The notes below the pieces were generated by a model. It did no database searches, had not been told where the DNA came from, and saw nothing but the letters and a program-made list of their open reading frames with translations. DNA of 64,000 nt, taken from contig JAQAHH010000009.1 of assembly GCA_030783905.1 (NCBI GenBank), positions 62,001-126,000 of the forward strand, read 5' to 3'. This DNA comes from Bisgaard Taxon 45 (lineage in GTDB: Bacteria; Pseudomonadota; Gammaproteobacteria; Enterobacterales; Pasteurellaceae). Made by a program: the position numbers and the translations under genes. Shown piece by piece: positions 18,469 to 28,826 of this stretch (positions are counted from its first letter, which is position 1; each line of letters opens with the position of its first letter).

Positions 18469-20244
18469 ATGAAACATTTTTATTGGACTTCTTTTTTTAC
18501 AATTGTCAAAAAATTTTATCGGGATGAAAAAGGTGTATATCTTGTTATCACTGCACTACTTACTTTCCCTTTGCTTGTTTTAACTGCATTTACAGTTGAA
18601 AGTACAGGACTGCTTTTGGACAAAGCGAGATTATCTCAAGGGATGGATCAGGCTGCGTTGGTGTTAATTGCCGAAAACAATAAATACCGAGATAATAAAA
18701 AACATAGTGAAGTTACTCGCCAAAAAGTCAGCCAAGCGGAAATTGATAATTTTTTTGGCGATACCTTTCGGGCGCAACAAGATAAAAGAAATCAAGAGCT
18801 AATACAGGGTATGACCAAACTGTATATGCGTTCGGATAATAACAATGGCAAGATTTCACCAGATGATTTGCAGTTTACCACAGATTCTAATTTTAAGTAT
18901 AAATGTGATGAAGTAAGTATCCCAACAAGCAATAGTTACAATATCCGCAAGCCAGTCGTATGTGAAGTCGAAGGGGCGATGAATCGTAAATATTATTTCC
19001 CTCTAAGTGAGACGCTTATAGGCGGTACATCTGGTCGTTTAAAGATGGATGCGGGCACATCCTATGCGATTAAAGAAAGAGGCGTTGTAATACCTGTGGA
19101 ATTAATGCTAGTCGCTGACTTTTCGGGTTCCATGCATCAAGATTTAAATGGTAGATATAATGCGGATAAAACGAAAATGGGACAAAGTAAGATTAGTATC
19201 TTACGTGAGGTTGTTGGCGAGATTTCACAAATTTTGTTACCTAAAAAGATTTCAGAGGATATTAGTCCATTTAACCGGATGGGGTTTGCAACTTTCTCGG
19301 GGGGGGCAAGAGAACGCGGTGAAAAATATAATTGTGTATTGCCTTATGAGGAGAAGATAGATGCCGGTTCTGTAGAAATGACCATTGAACGTTGGATTAC
19401 TGGGAATAACACTCCTGAAAGATTTAATACTAATAATGGACGTTGGGAACGAAGCTGGGTGGAATTTAAAAAACACTATGAAGGAAAGTATGAAAGCTTT
19501 AATTCTCGTAGTTGCTACACTTCTGGCCAAAAACAATTTTGTAAAATAAAAGCCAATCCTAAAACGATAATGGAATATGCTTTTAAAATTAAAGATTGGA
19601 CAACGATCAGAATTATTTTTAGCTCATATATGGATATTACGAGAACGATCAATCAAATCTCAGATTTTGATGGTCAGAATCGTCACTATAAATTGTCCTT
19701 CCAAGATAATAATTATTGTCTAGGTGGTAATGGAGGTAAAGAGACAACAAGAGCTTGGTTTGATCAAAAAAATCAAGATATTTCTGGTGAGTTAAATAAA
19801 ATTAATCCTCAAGGTTGGACCTCTGCTTCTTCTGGTCTGATTATTGGTGCGAATTTAATTATGGATCATAATAAGGATGAAAGAGCAAAACCGGAAGAAT
19901 TAGGAACGAATACACAACGTGTCATACTCGTTTTATCCGATGGTGAAGATAACTGGCCATATTATGATACATTGATCAATCTATTGAATGCGGGGATATG
20001 CGATAAAATTCGGGAAAGAGTCGATACCTTACAAGTGGATGAGTATAAAAAATTATCTACGAGGATTGCCTTTGTGGCGTTTGGATATAGCCCTCCAAAA
20101 GAACAAGTGGAGGCTTGGAAAAAATGTGTTGGTGATCAATATTATACGGCATATTCTAAAAAAGAGCTGTTAGATACATTCAAACAAATCATCGGCTTTG
20201 AAGAAGAAGTTGGGCGTTCTTCGAATAAAAAAATTGTCTTTTAA
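18469..20244 (+). CDS. tadG: Tad locus vWA-domain protein TadG
   Basis: Large secreted or membrane-anchored protein of the Tad locus. I choose the ATG at 18469 (591 residues), preceded by GGAGGG; an earlier ATG at 18445 overlaps the tadF stop but lacks a good binding site. It has a TadE/G-like N-terminal stretch with a hydrophobic helix (VYLVITALLTFPLLVLTAF) and then a von Willebrand A domain whose metal-ion site DFSGS is intact (217-221). VILVLSDGEDN lies in the C-terminal part of the vWA domain. Several Cys suggest disulfides. Last gene of the locus; a hairpin follows. Confidence 0.9.
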   Translation: MKHFYWTSFFTIVKKFYRDEKGVYLVITALLTFPLLVLTAFTVESTGLLLDKARLSQGMDQAALVLIAENNKYRDNKKHSEVTRQKVSQAEIDNFFGDTFRAQQDKRNQELIQGMTKLYMRSDNNNGKISPDDLQFTTDSNFKYKCDEVSIPTSNSYNIRKPVVCEVEGAMNRKYYFPLSETLIGGTSGRLKMDAGTSYAIKERGVVIPVELMLVADFSGSMHQDLNGRYNADKTKMGQSKISILREVVGEISQILLPKKISEDISPFNRMGFATFSGGARERGEKYNCVLPYEEKIDAGSVEMTIERWITGNNTPERFNTNNGRWERSWVEFKKHYEGKYESFNSRSCYTSGQKQFCKIKANPKTIMEYAFKIKDWTTIRIIFSSYMDITRTINQISDFDGQNRHYKLSFQDNNYCLGGNGGKETTRAWFDQKNQDISGELNKINPQGWTSASSGLIIGANLIMDHNKDERAKPEELGTNTQRVILVLSDGEDNWPYYDTLINLLNAGICDKIRERVDTLQVDEYKKLSTRIAFVAFGYSPPKEQVEAWKKCVGDQYYTAYSKKELLDTFKQIIGFEEEVGRSSNKKIVF

Positions 20245-20258
20245 GCTAAACTAAATGG

Positions 20259-20298
20259 TAAAAAAGCGTGGATTGAGTGACGGTCTGCGCTTTTTTAT
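20259..20298 (+). terminator. Terminator of the tad operon
   Basis: AAAAAGCG (20261-20268) and CGCTTTTTT (20288-20296) pair over a loop of about 19 bases, ending in T6, 16 bases after the tadG stop. The long loop makes it weaker than most here. Confidence 0.5.
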
Positions 20299-20409
20299 TT
20301 GATCTCCTATCGCTTTTGTTGTTTAGTGAAAAGATGTCGTGTCAAATGATTTCACTGTTGAGATATTACCTCTTTTATTCTATCCGCACACGACTCATAC
20401 TGAGTATCA

Positions 20410-20453
20410 TTGAAAAAGATCGTGTAGTCAGACAGATTAAGCGATCTGACTAC
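20410..20453 (-). terminator. Terminator after the sirB2-like gene
   Basis: GTAGTCAGA (20424-20432) and TCTGACTAC (20445-20453) are exact reverse complements. Read on the minus strand, the hairpin is followed six bases later by TTTTT. It lies 14 bases beyond the stop of the minus-strand gene. Confidence 0.5.
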
Positions 20454-20466
20454 CGATACAAAGGGA

Positions 20467-20835
20467 CTATTTGAAATAGGCAATGAACATGGCACTGAGA
20501 AAGAAGAGGAGTGCCGTAATAAAGTAAAAGCAACTTTTCTTTTGGCTGAAAGGTGATGTTAGCCTTTTTCGGCTAAAGAAAATGGTAGCAACGGCAATAT
20601 AAAGTGCGATAAAGGTCATTTTGAAAATAAACCAGAGTGTTATGCTGTGTTGAAAAAGCATAAACATTGCAATACCTGAGCAGAATAACAGCGTATCACT
20701 GAAGTGCGGTAAGATTTTTAACACTTTTCTTTCTCGCCAATTTTGGCCAGCTAATTGCAGCCTGCCACGAATAATGAGTAGGCTGAGACTGAGAAAAGCA
20801 CAAGCAATATGTAAATAAATAAGATAATATGCCAT
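20467..20835 (-). CDS. SirB2/YchQ-family integral membrane protein
   Basis: 122-residue hydrophobic protein with about four membrane helices. YLHIACAFLSLSLLIIRG at the start, then KILPHFSDTLLFCSGIAM in the middle match the SirB2 family (YchQ in E. coli), whose LPH(x)2DT motif is conserved. SirB2 was named from Salmonella invasion-gene regulation, but its biochemical function is unknown. It lies 80 bases downstream of gyrA on the same strand, separated by a terminator. Confidence 0.8.
   Translation of the reverse strand: MAYYLIYLHIACAFLSLSLLIIRGRLQLAGQNWRERKVLKILPHFSDTLLFCSGIAMFMLFQHSITLWFIFKMTFIALYIAVATIFFSRKRLTSPFSQKKSCFYFITALLFFLSAMFIAYFK
20702..20710 (+). repeat. DNA uptake signal sequence
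   Basis: Exact AAGTGCGGT inside the sirB2-like gene. Confidence 0.8.
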
Positions 20836-20857
20836 TGATTTTTCCTCTAATATAAAG

Positions 20858-20882
20858 AAAGCAGTAGCGAGGCTACTGCTTT
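20858..20882 (-). terminator. Terminator after gyrA
   Basis: AAAGCAGTAGC (20858-20868) and GCTACTGCTTT (20872-20882) are perfect complements over a 3-base loop; on the minus strand TTTCTTTAT follows. It lies about 34 bases past the gyrA stop. Confidence 0.75.
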
Positions 20883-20915
20883 AAATAACGTACGATATGA
20901 CTTGAGCGAATGATG

Positions 20916-23597
20916 TTAACTTTCTGCGTTGTCGACCGCACTTGCGTTCTCATCATTTTCCATATCATCTTCATCAACATCACAAACACGCTGTAATCCA
21001 ACTAATGTTTCATTTTCCGTTGTTCGAATCAAGCGTACGCCTTGTGTATTTCGACCAATAATATTGATTTCTTTCACGCGAGTACGTACCAATGTGCCCG
21101 CATCCGTAATCAACATAATTTGATCGGTTTCCTCAACCTGAGTGGCTGCCACCACTTTGCCATTACGCTCACTCACTTTAATCGAGATCACGCCTTTGGT
21201 ATTACGTGATTTGGTTGGGTATTCCGCTAATTCGGTACGTTTACCATAACCATTTTGTGTGGCAGTTAAGATTGCGCCATCATTTTTTGGCACCACTAAC
21301 GACACCACTTTGTCGATGTTCAGATCCAACGCGTCTGATGCATTATCTTCAGAAATGTCTTCAATTTCGACCGCACTTTCATCGTCAGACAGGTCATTGC
21401 TTAATGCCAGTTTAATCCCACGTACCCCTGTTGCCGCACGGCCCATCGCACGCACCGCATTTTCATTAAAGCGAACCACACGACCTTGTGCTGAGAAGAG
21501 CATAATTTCATTCTGACCATCGGTGATATCCACACCAATGAGTTCATCTTCATCACGTAAATTTAAGGCAATGATCCCGCTTGAACGTGGACGACTAAAT
21601 TCGGTTAAAGCAATTTTCTTCACGATACCGCCAGCGGTTGCCATCACCACAAATTTATCTTCTTCATAAGCCGTGACAGGGAGAATTGCGGTGATACGTT
21701 CATTCTCATCTAATGGGAGAATATTGACGATTGGTTTACCGCGTGCGCCACGGCTGGCTTGCGGTAATTGATATACTTTTAACCAATACAAACGACCGCG
21801 ACTAGAGAAACAAAGAATGGTGTCATGGGTGTTCGCGACTAAAAGACGCTCAATAAAATCTTCTTCTTTGGTTTTGGCTGCGGATTTTCCTTTCCCACCA
21901 CGACGTTGTGCTTCATAGTCAGTAAGGGGTTGATATTTGACATAACCTTCATGTGAAAGGGTAACCACCACATCTTCTTGGGCAATGAGATCTTCAAGAT
22001 TGATATCAGCAGAGCTCGCAGTAATTTCAGTACGACGTGGGTCATTGAATTGTTCACGGATTTGTTCTAATTCTTCACGAATCACTTCCATTAAACGCTC
22101 AGGACTACGTAAGATGTATAATAATTCACCAATAATATCGAGGAGTTTCTTATACTCATCAAGAATTTCATCATGGCCTAAGTTAGTCAATTTTTGTAAG
22201 CGTAAATCTAAAATTGCTTGTGCTTGCACTTCAGTTAGATAGTACATGCCATCACGAATGCCATATTGTTCTTCTAACTCTTCTGGACGAGCGGCATCAA
22301 CGCCAGCGGCAGCAAGCATTTGTGACACATGCCCTAATTCCCAAGCTTGCGCTAATAATGCCCGTTTGGCGCTTTCTGGATTAGGTGCTTGGCGGATGAG
22401 CTCAATAATAGGATCCACATTGGCAAGCGCAATCGCCAGACCTTCTAAAATATGGGCCCGTTCACGGGCTTTACGTAATTCATAAACCGTACGGCGTGTG
22501 ACTACTTCACGGCGGTGTAAGACGAAAGCCTCAATTAATTGTTTTAGATTGAGTAGTTTTGGCTGACCTTTATCTAACGCAACAATATTAATACCGAAAG
22601 TCACTTGTAATTGGGTTAAGGCATAAAGGTTATTAAGCACCACTTCACCGACTGCATCACGTTTGATTTTAATTTCAATACGCATGCCGTCTTTGTCGGA
22701 TAAATCGGTGATCGCACTGATGCCTTCGATTTTTTTCTCTTTAACAAGATCAGCAATTTTTTCGATTAATTTGGCTTTATTGACTTGATAAGGAATTTCA
22801 TGCACGACGATGGTTTCGCTACCTTTTTCATCGGTTTCCACCTCTGCTTTGGCACGCACATAAATTTTACCACGTCCTGTTTTATAGGCTTCTTCAATGC
22901 CTTTACGACCATTGATTAAGGCAGCCGTCGGGAAGTCAGGTCCTGGAATATGGCCCATTAATTCATCAATGGTAATGTCGTTGTTTTCGATATACGCTAA
23001 GCAACCATCTAACACTTCGCCTAAGTTATGAGGGGGAATATTCGTTGCCATACCGACCGCAATCCCGGAGGAACCGTTGACTAGTAAGGCAGGGACTTTG
23101 GTTGGGAGGACTTCAGGAATTTGTTCCGAGCCATCATAGTTAGGCACAAAGTTGACCGTTTCTTTATCCAGATCCGCTAATAATTCATGCGCAATTTTGG
23201 TCATACGCGCTTCGGTATAACGCATTGCTGCGGCAGCATCGCCATCAATAGAACCAAAGTTACCTTGACCATCAACGAGCATATAACGTAATGAGAAAGG
23301 CTGTGCCATACGCACCAGTGTGTCATAGACCGCACTATCACCATGTGGGTGATATTTACCGATCACATCCCCCACAATCCGGGCAGATTTACGATAAGGT
23401 TTGTTATACGCGTTACCGCCTTCATGCATGGCAAATAATACACGACGATGTACAGGTTTTAAACCGTCACGCACGTCGGGTAACGCACGTCCTACGATGA
23501 CAGACATCGCGTAATCGAGATATGAAGATTTCAGCTCTTCTTCAATACTGATTGGGCTAATGTCTTGATGAATAGTATCTTGGACTAAATCGGTCAT
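20916..23597 (-). CDS. gyrA: DNA gyrase subunit A
   Basis: Catalytic breakage-reunion subunit of DNA gyrase. I choose the ATG at 23597 (893 residues, MTDLVQDT) because AGGAAG lies seven bases upstream; an ATG at 23615 would add six residues. The catalytic tyrosine is Tyr127 in AAAMRYTE. In the quinolone-resistance region, [10 protein letters not shown] carries Ser88 and Asp92 (E. coli Ser83 and Asp87), the susceptible residues. The GyrA-box QRRGGKG lies in the C-terminal beta-pinwheel domain, and the tail is acidic ([12 protein letters not shown]). Divergent from ubiG. Confidence 0.98.
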   Translation of the reverse strand: MTDLVQDTIHQDISPISIEEELKSSYLDYAMSVIVGRALPDVRDGLKPVHRRVLFAMHEGGNAYNKPYRKSARIVGDVIGKYHPHGDSAVYDTLVRMAQPFSLRYMLVDGQGNFGSIDGDAAAAMRYTEARMTKIAHELLADLDKETVNFVPNYDGSEQIPEVLPTKVPALLVNGSSGIAVGMATNIPPHNLGEVLDGCLAYIENNDITIDELMGHIPGPDFPTAALINGRKGIEEAYKTGRGKIYVRAKAEVETDEKGSETIVVHEIPYQVNKAKLIEKIADLVKEKKIEGISAITDLSDKDGMRIEIKIKRDAVGEVVLNNLYALTQLQVTFGINIVALDKGQPKLLNLKQLIEAFVLHRREVVTRRTVYELRKARERAHILEGLAIALANVDPIIELIRQAPNPESAKRALLAQAWELGHVSQMLAAAGVDAARPEELEEQYGIRDGMYYLTEVQAQAILDLRLQKLTNLGHDEILDEYKKLLDIIGELLYILRSPERLMEVIREELEQIREQFNDPRRTEITASSADINLEDLIAQEDVVVTLSHEGYVKYQPLTDYEAQRRGGKGKSAAKTKEEDFIERLLVANTHDTILCFSSRGRLYWLKVYQLPQASRGARGKPIVNILPLDENERITAILPVTAYEEDKFVVMATAGGIVKKIALTEFSRPRSSGIIALNLRDEDELIGVDITDGQNEIMLFSAQGRVVRFNENAVRAMGRAATGVRGIKLALSNDLSDDESAVEIEDISEDNASDALDLNIDKVVSLVVPKNDGAILTATQNGYGKRTELAEYPTKSRNTKGVISIKVSERNGKVVAATQVEETDQIMLITDAGTLVRTRVKEINIIGRNTQGVRLIRTTENETLVGLQRVCDVDEDDMENDENASAVDNAES
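20935..20943 (-). repeat. DNA uptake signal sequence
   Basis: Exact ACCGCACTT inside gyrA, near its 3' end. Confidence 0.8.
21370..21378 (-). repeat. DNA uptake signal sequence
   Basis: Exact ACCGCACTT inside gyrA. Confidence 0.8.
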
Positions 23598-23748
23598 TGA
23601 AAACTTCCTAATCATTAAGTTTGATTAATCAAAAAATTGCCGGAATTATAGCATAAAATCTATTATGCCCCTAATTTTATAGTGAAATTTTGTTGGATTT
23701 GGGGAATAATAATGTATTGTTTTTATTCAACCCCATAAGAAAAATCAA

Positions 23749-24477
23749 ATGCAAAATATCGATCAACAAGAATTGGACAAATTCGAAAAAATGGCAAAAA
23801 GTTGGTGGGATCCACAAGGGGATTTTAAACCCATTCATCAGCTTAACCCGCTACGTTTAAGCTATATTACACAGCAAGCCAATGGGCTCATGGGTAAAAA
23901 AGTGCTTGATGTAGGCTGTGGCGGGGGCATTTTGTCAGAAAGCATGGCAAAACATGGGGCGAGCGTGACGGGGATTGATATGTCATCAGCCCCCTTGCAA
24001 GTTGCCAAAAATCATGCCTTAGAAAATGGTTTACGCATTGATTATCAACAAATAACCATTGAAGATTTTTTACAAAATCAGACCGCACTTTATGCTGAGA
24101 AAGGGGATAGCGAAAAATTTGATGTGATTACCTGTATGGAAATGTTAGAGCATGTGCCTGATCCTAGCTCAATTATTGCCAGCTGCAAGCAATTGTTAAA
24201 ACCAAACGGGACGATTTTTTTCTCGACCATTAATCGAACGCTGAAAGCTTGGGCATTGGTGGTTCTTGGGGCGGAATATGTGTTGAAAATGTTGCCAAAA
24301 GGGACGCATGATTATGACAAATTTATTAAACCAGCGGAGTTACTTAATTGGTGTGATGATGCAGAATTAACCTGTTTAGATATGGCAGGCTATCATTATA
24401 ATCCGTTGACGGGCAAATTCTGGCTCAATAACGATGTCAGTGCAAACTATATGGCCAGTTTTCGCATTCTGCCTTAA
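23749..24477 (+). CDS. ubiG: Ubiquinone O-methyltransferase
   Basis: SAM-dependent methyltransferase for both O-methylation steps of ubiquinone (and demethylmenaquinol-side quinone) synthesis. 242 residues. The start [19 protein letters not shown] is diagnostic for UbiG. Motif I is [13 protein letters not shown], and EMLEHVPDP and FFSTINRT follow. Transcribed away from gyrA, as in E. coli. A strong terminator follows. Confidence 0.96.
   Translation: MQNIDQQELDKFEKMAKSWWDPQGDFKPIHQLNPLRLSYITQQANGLMGKKVLDVGCGGGILSESMAKHGASVTGIDMSSAPLQVAKNHALENGLRIDYQQITIEDFLQNQTALYAEKGDSEKFDVITCMEMLEHVPDPSSIIASCKQLLKPNGTIFFSTINRTLKAWALVVLGAEYVLKMLPKGTHDYDKFIKPAELLNWCDDAELTCLDMAGYHYNPLTGKFWLNNDVSANYMASFRILP
24082..24090 (-). 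repeat. DNA uptake signal sequence
   Basis: Exact ACCGCACTT inside ubiG. Confidence 0.8.
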
Positions 24478-24513
24478 TGCCTTCATTTTACGCAATGTTA
24501 AGTGTGAAAAGAA

Positions 24514-24545
24514 AAGCTAAGTATGGGATGATACTTAGCTTTTTT
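24514..24545 (+). terminator. Terminator after ubiG
   Basis: AAGCTAAGTAT (24514-24524) and ATACTTAGCTT (24531-24541) are perfect complements over GGGATG, ending in a T6 run. It also lies just beyond the convergent aroA stop and may serve both genes. Confidence 0.85.
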
Positions 24546-24571
24546 ACCTGTCATGTTTGTATGAATTGAAA

Positions 24572-25894
24572 TTAACGCTCAGTGTGGGTTAAGTTCAAGA
24601 ATGTGTCAAAAAAGGTTGGAAAGGTTTTTGCCGTACAGCTCGGATCTAAAATCGTTACCGCCGTATTAGATAATGCGATTAAGGCAAAGCACATCGCCAT
24701 ACGGTGATCATTATAGGTTTCGATTTCAGCATGTTGAAATTGCGCTAAGTTCAATGGTTGGATACGAATAAAATCTTCGCCTTCTTCCACTTCTGCCCCG
24801 ACTTTACGCAGTTCGGTTGCCATGGCGGTTAAACGATCGGTTTCTTTCACTCGCCAATTATAAATATTACGAATGACCGTTTCACCTTCTGCAAAGAGTG
24901 CCGTTGTGGCAATTGTCATAGCAGCATCAGGAATATGGTTCATATCCATATCAATACCTTTTAGCTTGCCTTTTTCCACTTGGATAAAATCGTCGCCCCA
25001 AGTAATATGGGCCCCCATTTTTTCCAATACATCCGCAAACAAGCGGTCACCTTGGATACTCTTTTTACCCACCCCCGTGACTTTGACTTTCCCTTTAATT
25101 GCCGCAGCGGCGAGGAAGTAAGAGGCAGAAGAGGCATCCCCTTCCACTAAAAAAGTATGGGGAGATTGATATTGCTGATGACCTTTCACTAAAAAGCGTT
25201 GGTAATGCTGATTTTCGACCTCAACCCCAAAGGTTTGCATCATATTGAGGGTCATATCAATGTAAGGTTTGGAAACCAATTCACCAATAATCTCAATTTC
25301 AGTATCCGCCTTTGCCATGGGGGCAGCCATTAAAAGTGCGGTCAAAAATTGAGAGGAAACCGATCCATCAATTTTAATGTGTCCACCTTTTAGCCCCGTA
25401 TTGCGAATGGCAATTGGTGGATACCCCTCTTGTTCTAGATACTGAATGTCTGCCCCGGCTTGACGTAGCGCATCCACTAAATGTTGGATGGGACGCTCTT
25501 TCATACGGGGCTCACCAGTCAACACAATTTCATTTTTGCCTTCGTTGTTTGGTGTAGATAAGCAAAGTGCCGCGGCGAGAGGGCGCATTGCGGTACCCGC
25601 ATTCCCTAAAAATAAGGCTAAGCCACTTTGCCATTCAAATGCTCGTCCTAAACCTTCAATTTCACAGAGGGATTTATCTTCTGATAACTGATAAGTTACG
25701 CCAAGCGCTTTTAACGCATTTAGCATATGGCGCACATCATCGCTATCTAACAGATTCGTGAGAGTGGTTTTACCTTTTGCGAGTGCGGAGAGTAAGAGTG
25801 CGCGGTTTGATAAGCTTTTTGATCCGGGTAAACGGACTTCGCCTTCAATCTGTTGAATAGGATTGAGTGTAATTGAGGTTGCATCTTGTATCAC
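24572..25894 (-). CDS. aroA: EPSP synthase
   Basis: 5-enolpyruvylshikimate-3-phosphate synthase: joins shikimate-3-phosphate and phosphoenolpyruvate in the pathway to aromatic amino acids. 440 residues from a GTG at 25894, with GGAAG upstream; ATG is not available at this place. Class I motifs are present: [14 protein letters not shown] near residue 22, [22 protein letters not shown] and YNDHRMAMC. Very similar to Pasteurella multocida AroA as I remember it. hisC begins 34 bases upstream on the same strand. Confidence 0.96.
   Translation of the reverse strand: MIQDATSITLNPIQQIEGEVRLPGSKSLSNRALLLSALAKGKTTLTNLLDSDDVRHMLNALKALGVTYQLSEDKSLCEIEGLGRAFEWQSGLALFLGNAGTAMRPLAAALCLSTPNNEGKNEIVLTGEPRMKERPIQHLVDALRQAGADIQYLEQEGYPPIAIRNTGLKGGHIKIDGSVSSQFLTALLMAAPMAKADTEIEIIGELVSKPYIDMTLNMMQTFGVEVENQHYQRFLVKGHQQYQSPHTFLVEGDASSASYFLAAAAIKGKVKVTGVGKKSIQGDRLFADVLEKMGAHITWGDDFIQVEKGKLKGIDMDMNHIPDAAMTIATTALFAEGETVIRNIYNWRVKETDRLTAMATELRKVGAEVEEGEDFIRIQPLNLAQFQHAEIETYNDHRMAMCFALIALSNTAVTILDPSCTAKTFPTFFDTFLNLTHTER
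25334..25342 (+). repeat. DNA uptake signal sequence
   Basis: Exact AAGTGCGGT inside aroA. Confidence 0.8.
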
Positions 25895-25928
25895 GATTTG
25901 AACTTCCTATAAATGGGATAAGTGAGGT

Positions 25929-27026
25929 TTAAAGCCCTAATACCTCGGTTAATGCTTTCAAGAAACGTTGGTTCTCTTCTGGTAACCCAATGCTGATCCG
26001 TAAATGGTTAGGTAAACCATAGCCTGCAATTGGACGGACAATCACGCCGTTTTGTAATAACGCATGATAAATCGGTAACGCAGGTTGATTGAGCTCTAGC
26101 ATGACAAAATTGCCTTTTGAGGGAATATAGCTCAAGCCTTTTGCCTTAAAGAAATCTTCCAATAATTTCAACCCCTGGCGGTTATTTTCCGCTACTTTGG
26201 CAATAAAAGCATCATCATTGATTACGGCGATCGCTGCAGCTAATGCGAGACTATTGCAGTTAAACGGTTGGCGTACGCGATTAAAGAGGTCAGCAATTTC
26301 GGCAGAGGAAACCGCGTAACCAATACGTAAACCCGCTAAACCATAGGCTTTAGAAAGGGTACGACAAATCACAAGATTGGGGTGTTTTTCGAGTAACGCG
26401 AAAGAATCTACTCGTTCTTCAGGCAAGGTAAATTCTGTATAAGCTTCATCTAACACAACAATGACATGTTCGGGGACTTGGCTTAAAAATTGAGAAATGT
26501 CGACCGCACTTAAGAAGGTCCCCGTCGGATTATTTGGGTTAGCGAGATAAATTAATTTCGTTTTATCGTTTATGGCTCGTAAAAAACCGTCTAAATCCGC
26601 CCCATAATTTTTTGCCGCAATCTCCACTTTTTTGGCATTGATCGCTTGTGTCACAAGGGGATACACAATAAAGGCATATTGTGAAAAGATAATTTCATCT
26701 TGCTCACTAGCAAAGGTATGCGCGACCAATTCCAGTAAATCATTGGAGCCATTACCTAAGGTAATTTGTGCTGGACTTAAACCAAATTTTTGTGCTACAG
26801 CTTGTTTAAAATAAAAGCCATTGCTATCAGGGTAACGAGTGAGATTGTCTAACTCCGCTAAAATCGCTTGTTTAGCACTATCTGGCAGTCCAAACGGATT
26901 TTCATTGGAGGCTAATTTAATGATATTGCTGATCCCCAGCTCCCGCTCTAATTCTTCAATTGGTTTTCCCGCTTGATAAGGGTGAAGTTGTTTTACCCCT
27001 TCGTTAACGATGTTGATGTATTGCAT
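25929..27026 (-). CDS. hisC: Histidinol-phosphate aminotransferase
   Basis: PLP-dependent class I/II aminotransferase for histidinol phosphate in histidine synthesis; members of this subgroup can also act on aromatic amino acid precursors, which would suit its place next to aroA. 365 residues. Motifs: LASNENPFG, NPNNPTGT, DEAYTEF and the PLP-lysine segment SKAYGLAGLRIGY. Many Pasteurellaceae have two hisC genes, this being the one grouped with serC and aroA; the others of the his operon are not in the window. Ribosome binding site AAAGGACG. Confidence 0.93.
   Translation of the reverse strand: MQYINIVNEGVKQLHPYQAGKPIEELERELGISNIIKLASNENPFGLPDSAKQAILAELDNLTRYPDSNGFYFKQAVAQKFGLSPAQITLGNGSNDLLELVAHTFASEQDEIIFSQYAFIVYPLVTQAINAKKVEIAAKNYGADLDGFLRAINDKTKLIYLANPNNPTGTFLSAVDISQFLSQVPEHVIVVLDEAYTEFTLPEERVDSFALLEKHPNLVICRTLSKAYGLAGLRIGYAVSSAEIADLFNRVRQPFNCNSLALAAAIAVINDDAFIAKVAENNRQGLKLLEDFFKAKGLSYIPSKGNFVMLELNQPALPIYHALLQNGVIVRPIAGYGLPNHLRISIGLPEENQRFLKALTEVLGL
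26503..26511 (-). repeat. DNA uptake signal sequence
   Basis: Exact ACCGCACTT inside hisC. Confidence 0.8.
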
Positions 27027-27089
27027 AGTCGTCCTTTATTATTTTTCTCTCAGCTGTGTGGTAAAAGAGGGCGAAAACAGAGCGCACTT

Positions 27090-28172
27090 TTAGCGGTTTT
27101 CTGCCTCAAATTGCTGCATAAAGGCAATTAAAGCCTGTACCCCTTCAATTGGCATCGCGTTATAGATAGAAGCACGCATTCCCCCCAATACTTTATGTCC
27201 TTTTAAAGCATGTAATCCTGCTGCGGTCGCTTGTGCCACGAATTTTGTATTCAGTTCGTCATTATCGGTTGTAAAGGTTACGTTCATACGTGAACGGTTT
27301 GCTTTCGCGACAGGGTTGCGGTAGAACGGTGTGCTATCTAAATAGTCGTAAAGTAGTTGTGCTTTCGCCAGATTGCGTTTTTCGATTTCATCGAGGCCGC
27401 CAAGAGATAAAAGGTGCTTGAAGACCAAAGCACATAAATACCAAGCAAAGGTGGGCGGTGTATTGATCATTGAGTCTGCTTTTGCTTGCACGGCATAATT
27501 CCAAATGGTTGGTGTGGTTTGGCGTGCATGACCGATTAAATCATCGCGTACAATGACTAAGGTAATCCCTGCGGGACCAAGATTTTTCTGTGCACCCGCA
27601 TAAATTAAGCCGAATTTACTGATATCAATGTTACGTGAGAGAATAGTCGAAGACATATCTGCCACTAAAATTGCATTGCCGACGTTAGGGAGATCAAATA
27701 TTTCTACCCCACTGATGGTTTCATTCGGACAGTAGTGGACATAATCATAGTGTTCTGCGATAGCGCTAAAATCTAGCTGACCGATTTTGAGTTGCTCACC
27801 TTCTTCGAGAATATTGATTTCATCAATTTCACCAAATAAGCGCGCTTCTTTGGCTGCTGTCGCAGACCAATGCCCACTGGTTAGATATAAGGCTTTGCCT
27901 TTATCGTTGAGTAAATTCATTGGAATGGCAGCAAATTGACCCCTTGCGCCACCTTGTAAGAAAAGGATACGGTAATTGTCAGGGATCTGATAAAGCTGGC
28001 GTAAGTCTTGTTCAGATTGACTGGCTAGCGCCATAAATAATTTACCACGGTGGCTCACTTCCATGACAGAAGTCTGTTGTTCTTGCCAGTTTAACAGCTC
28101 AGCTTGCGCTTGCGCTAAAACCGCTTCTGGCATCATAGCTGGGCCTGCACTAAAATTAAAAACCTTTGACAT
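27090..28172 (-). CDS. serC: Phosphoserine aminotransferase
   Basis: PLP enzyme converting 3-phosphohydroxypyruvate to phosphoserine, also used in pyridoxine synthesis. The ATG at 28172 is chosen (360 residues, MSKVFNFSAGPAMMP) because GGAAG is spaced five bases before it; a GTG two codons earlier overlaps that site. PLP-binding Lys lies in GAQKNLGPAG; the C-terminal GGMRASIYNAM matches SerC. serC-hisC-aroA runs in one direction with short gaps (63 and 34 bases) and is probably an operon for amino acid synthesis. Confidence 0.96.
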   Translation of the reverse strand: MSKVFNFSAGPAMMPEAVLAQAQAELLNWQEQQTSVMEVSHRGKLFMALASQSEQDLRQLYQIPDNYRILFLQGGARGQFAAIPMNLLNDKGKALYLTSGHWSATAAKEARLFGEIDEINILEEGEQLKIGQLDFSAIAEHYDYVHYCPNETISGVEIFDLPNVGNAILVADMSSTILSRNIDISKFGLIYAGAQKNLGPAGITLVIVRDDLIGHARQTTPTIWNYAVQAKADSMINTPPTFAWYLCALVFKHLLSLGGLDEIEKRNLAKAQLLYDYLDSTPFYRNPVAKANRSRMNVTFTTDNDELNTKFVAQATAAGLHALKGHKVLGGMRASIYNAMPIEGVQALIAFMQQFEAENR

Positions 28173-28366
28173 AATCACTTCCTTTTTTCACTGAAAATAA
28201 TTGGTTAGTTTTATCACCTCAACCCATTCTAGGCAATGGGGGAGGACTGAAATAAAGTGATTTTTTTATTTAATTCTTAAAAAGTTCACGAACGCTTTGA
28301 CGGGGAAGTGAAAAATGGCTAAATTAAGTAGGGTGTATTTTTTTATTTATCTTTAAAGAGAGTCGT

Positions 28367-28708
28367 ATGATGGAAAATGTCAATAAACAGTCATTTCAAG
28401 AAGTATTAGAGTATATACGTATGTATCGTTTAAAAAACAAACTCGCGCGCGATCGTGAAGACAACAACCGTAAAATTCGTGATAACCAGAAACGAGTTTT
28501 GTTACTCGATAACTTAAATCAATATATCCGCGATGATATGTCGATTCAAGATGTGCGTACAATTATAGAAAGTATGCGCGAAGATTATGAGCGCCGTGTA
28601 GATGACTACATGATCAGAAATGCGGAGATTTCGCAACAGCGTAGAGAAATTCGTGAAAAGATGAAAGAACAAAAACAAGCCCATGAAGTCTTGTTGAAGA
28701 AAGAATAA
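28367..28708 (+). CDS. tmaR: PTS-regulating protein TmaR (YeeX, DUF496)
   Basis: 113-residue, highly charged, mostly helical protein. [18 protein letters not shown], then [19 protein letters not shown] and [20 protein letters not shown] match E. coli TmaR (YeeX) closely. In E. coli TmaR forms polar clusters that bind and control Enzyme I of the sugar phosphotransferase system. Its position about 1.7 kb before manXYZ is suggestive, although the two are separated by a divergent MFS gene. Coiled-coil character is clear in the C-terminal half. Two possible ATG starts lie at 28367 and 28370. Confidence 0.88.
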   Translation: MMENVNKQSFQEVLEYIRMYRLKNKLARDREDNNRKIRDNQKRVLLLDNLNQYIRDDMSIQDVRTIIESMREDYERRVDDYMIRNAEISQQRREIREKMKEQKQAHEVLLKKE

Positions 28709-28736
28709 TCAAAAACGAATTCAACTGCGATTAAAC

Positions 28737-28772
28737 GGATTGAGCTCGATATTGTATCGAACTCAATCCTTT
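28737..28772 (+). terminator. Hairpin between tmaR and the MFS gene
   Basis: GGATTGAG (28737-28744) and CTCAATCC (28762-28769) pair, with an inner TCGAT/ATCGA stem, separated by one mismatch. Only three T follow on the plus strand. It lies between two convergent genes. Confidence 0.5.
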
Positions 28773-28826
28773 GTGTTGCCCTTTCACAGCTAGTGTCGAA
28801 CACTATTTAGCATGTCCTTTTGGGCC

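Noticed and set aside
20277-20474. 65-codon frame after tadG
   Set aside because: Starts inside the tad terminator and overlaps the sirB2-like gene end; no binding site or domain.
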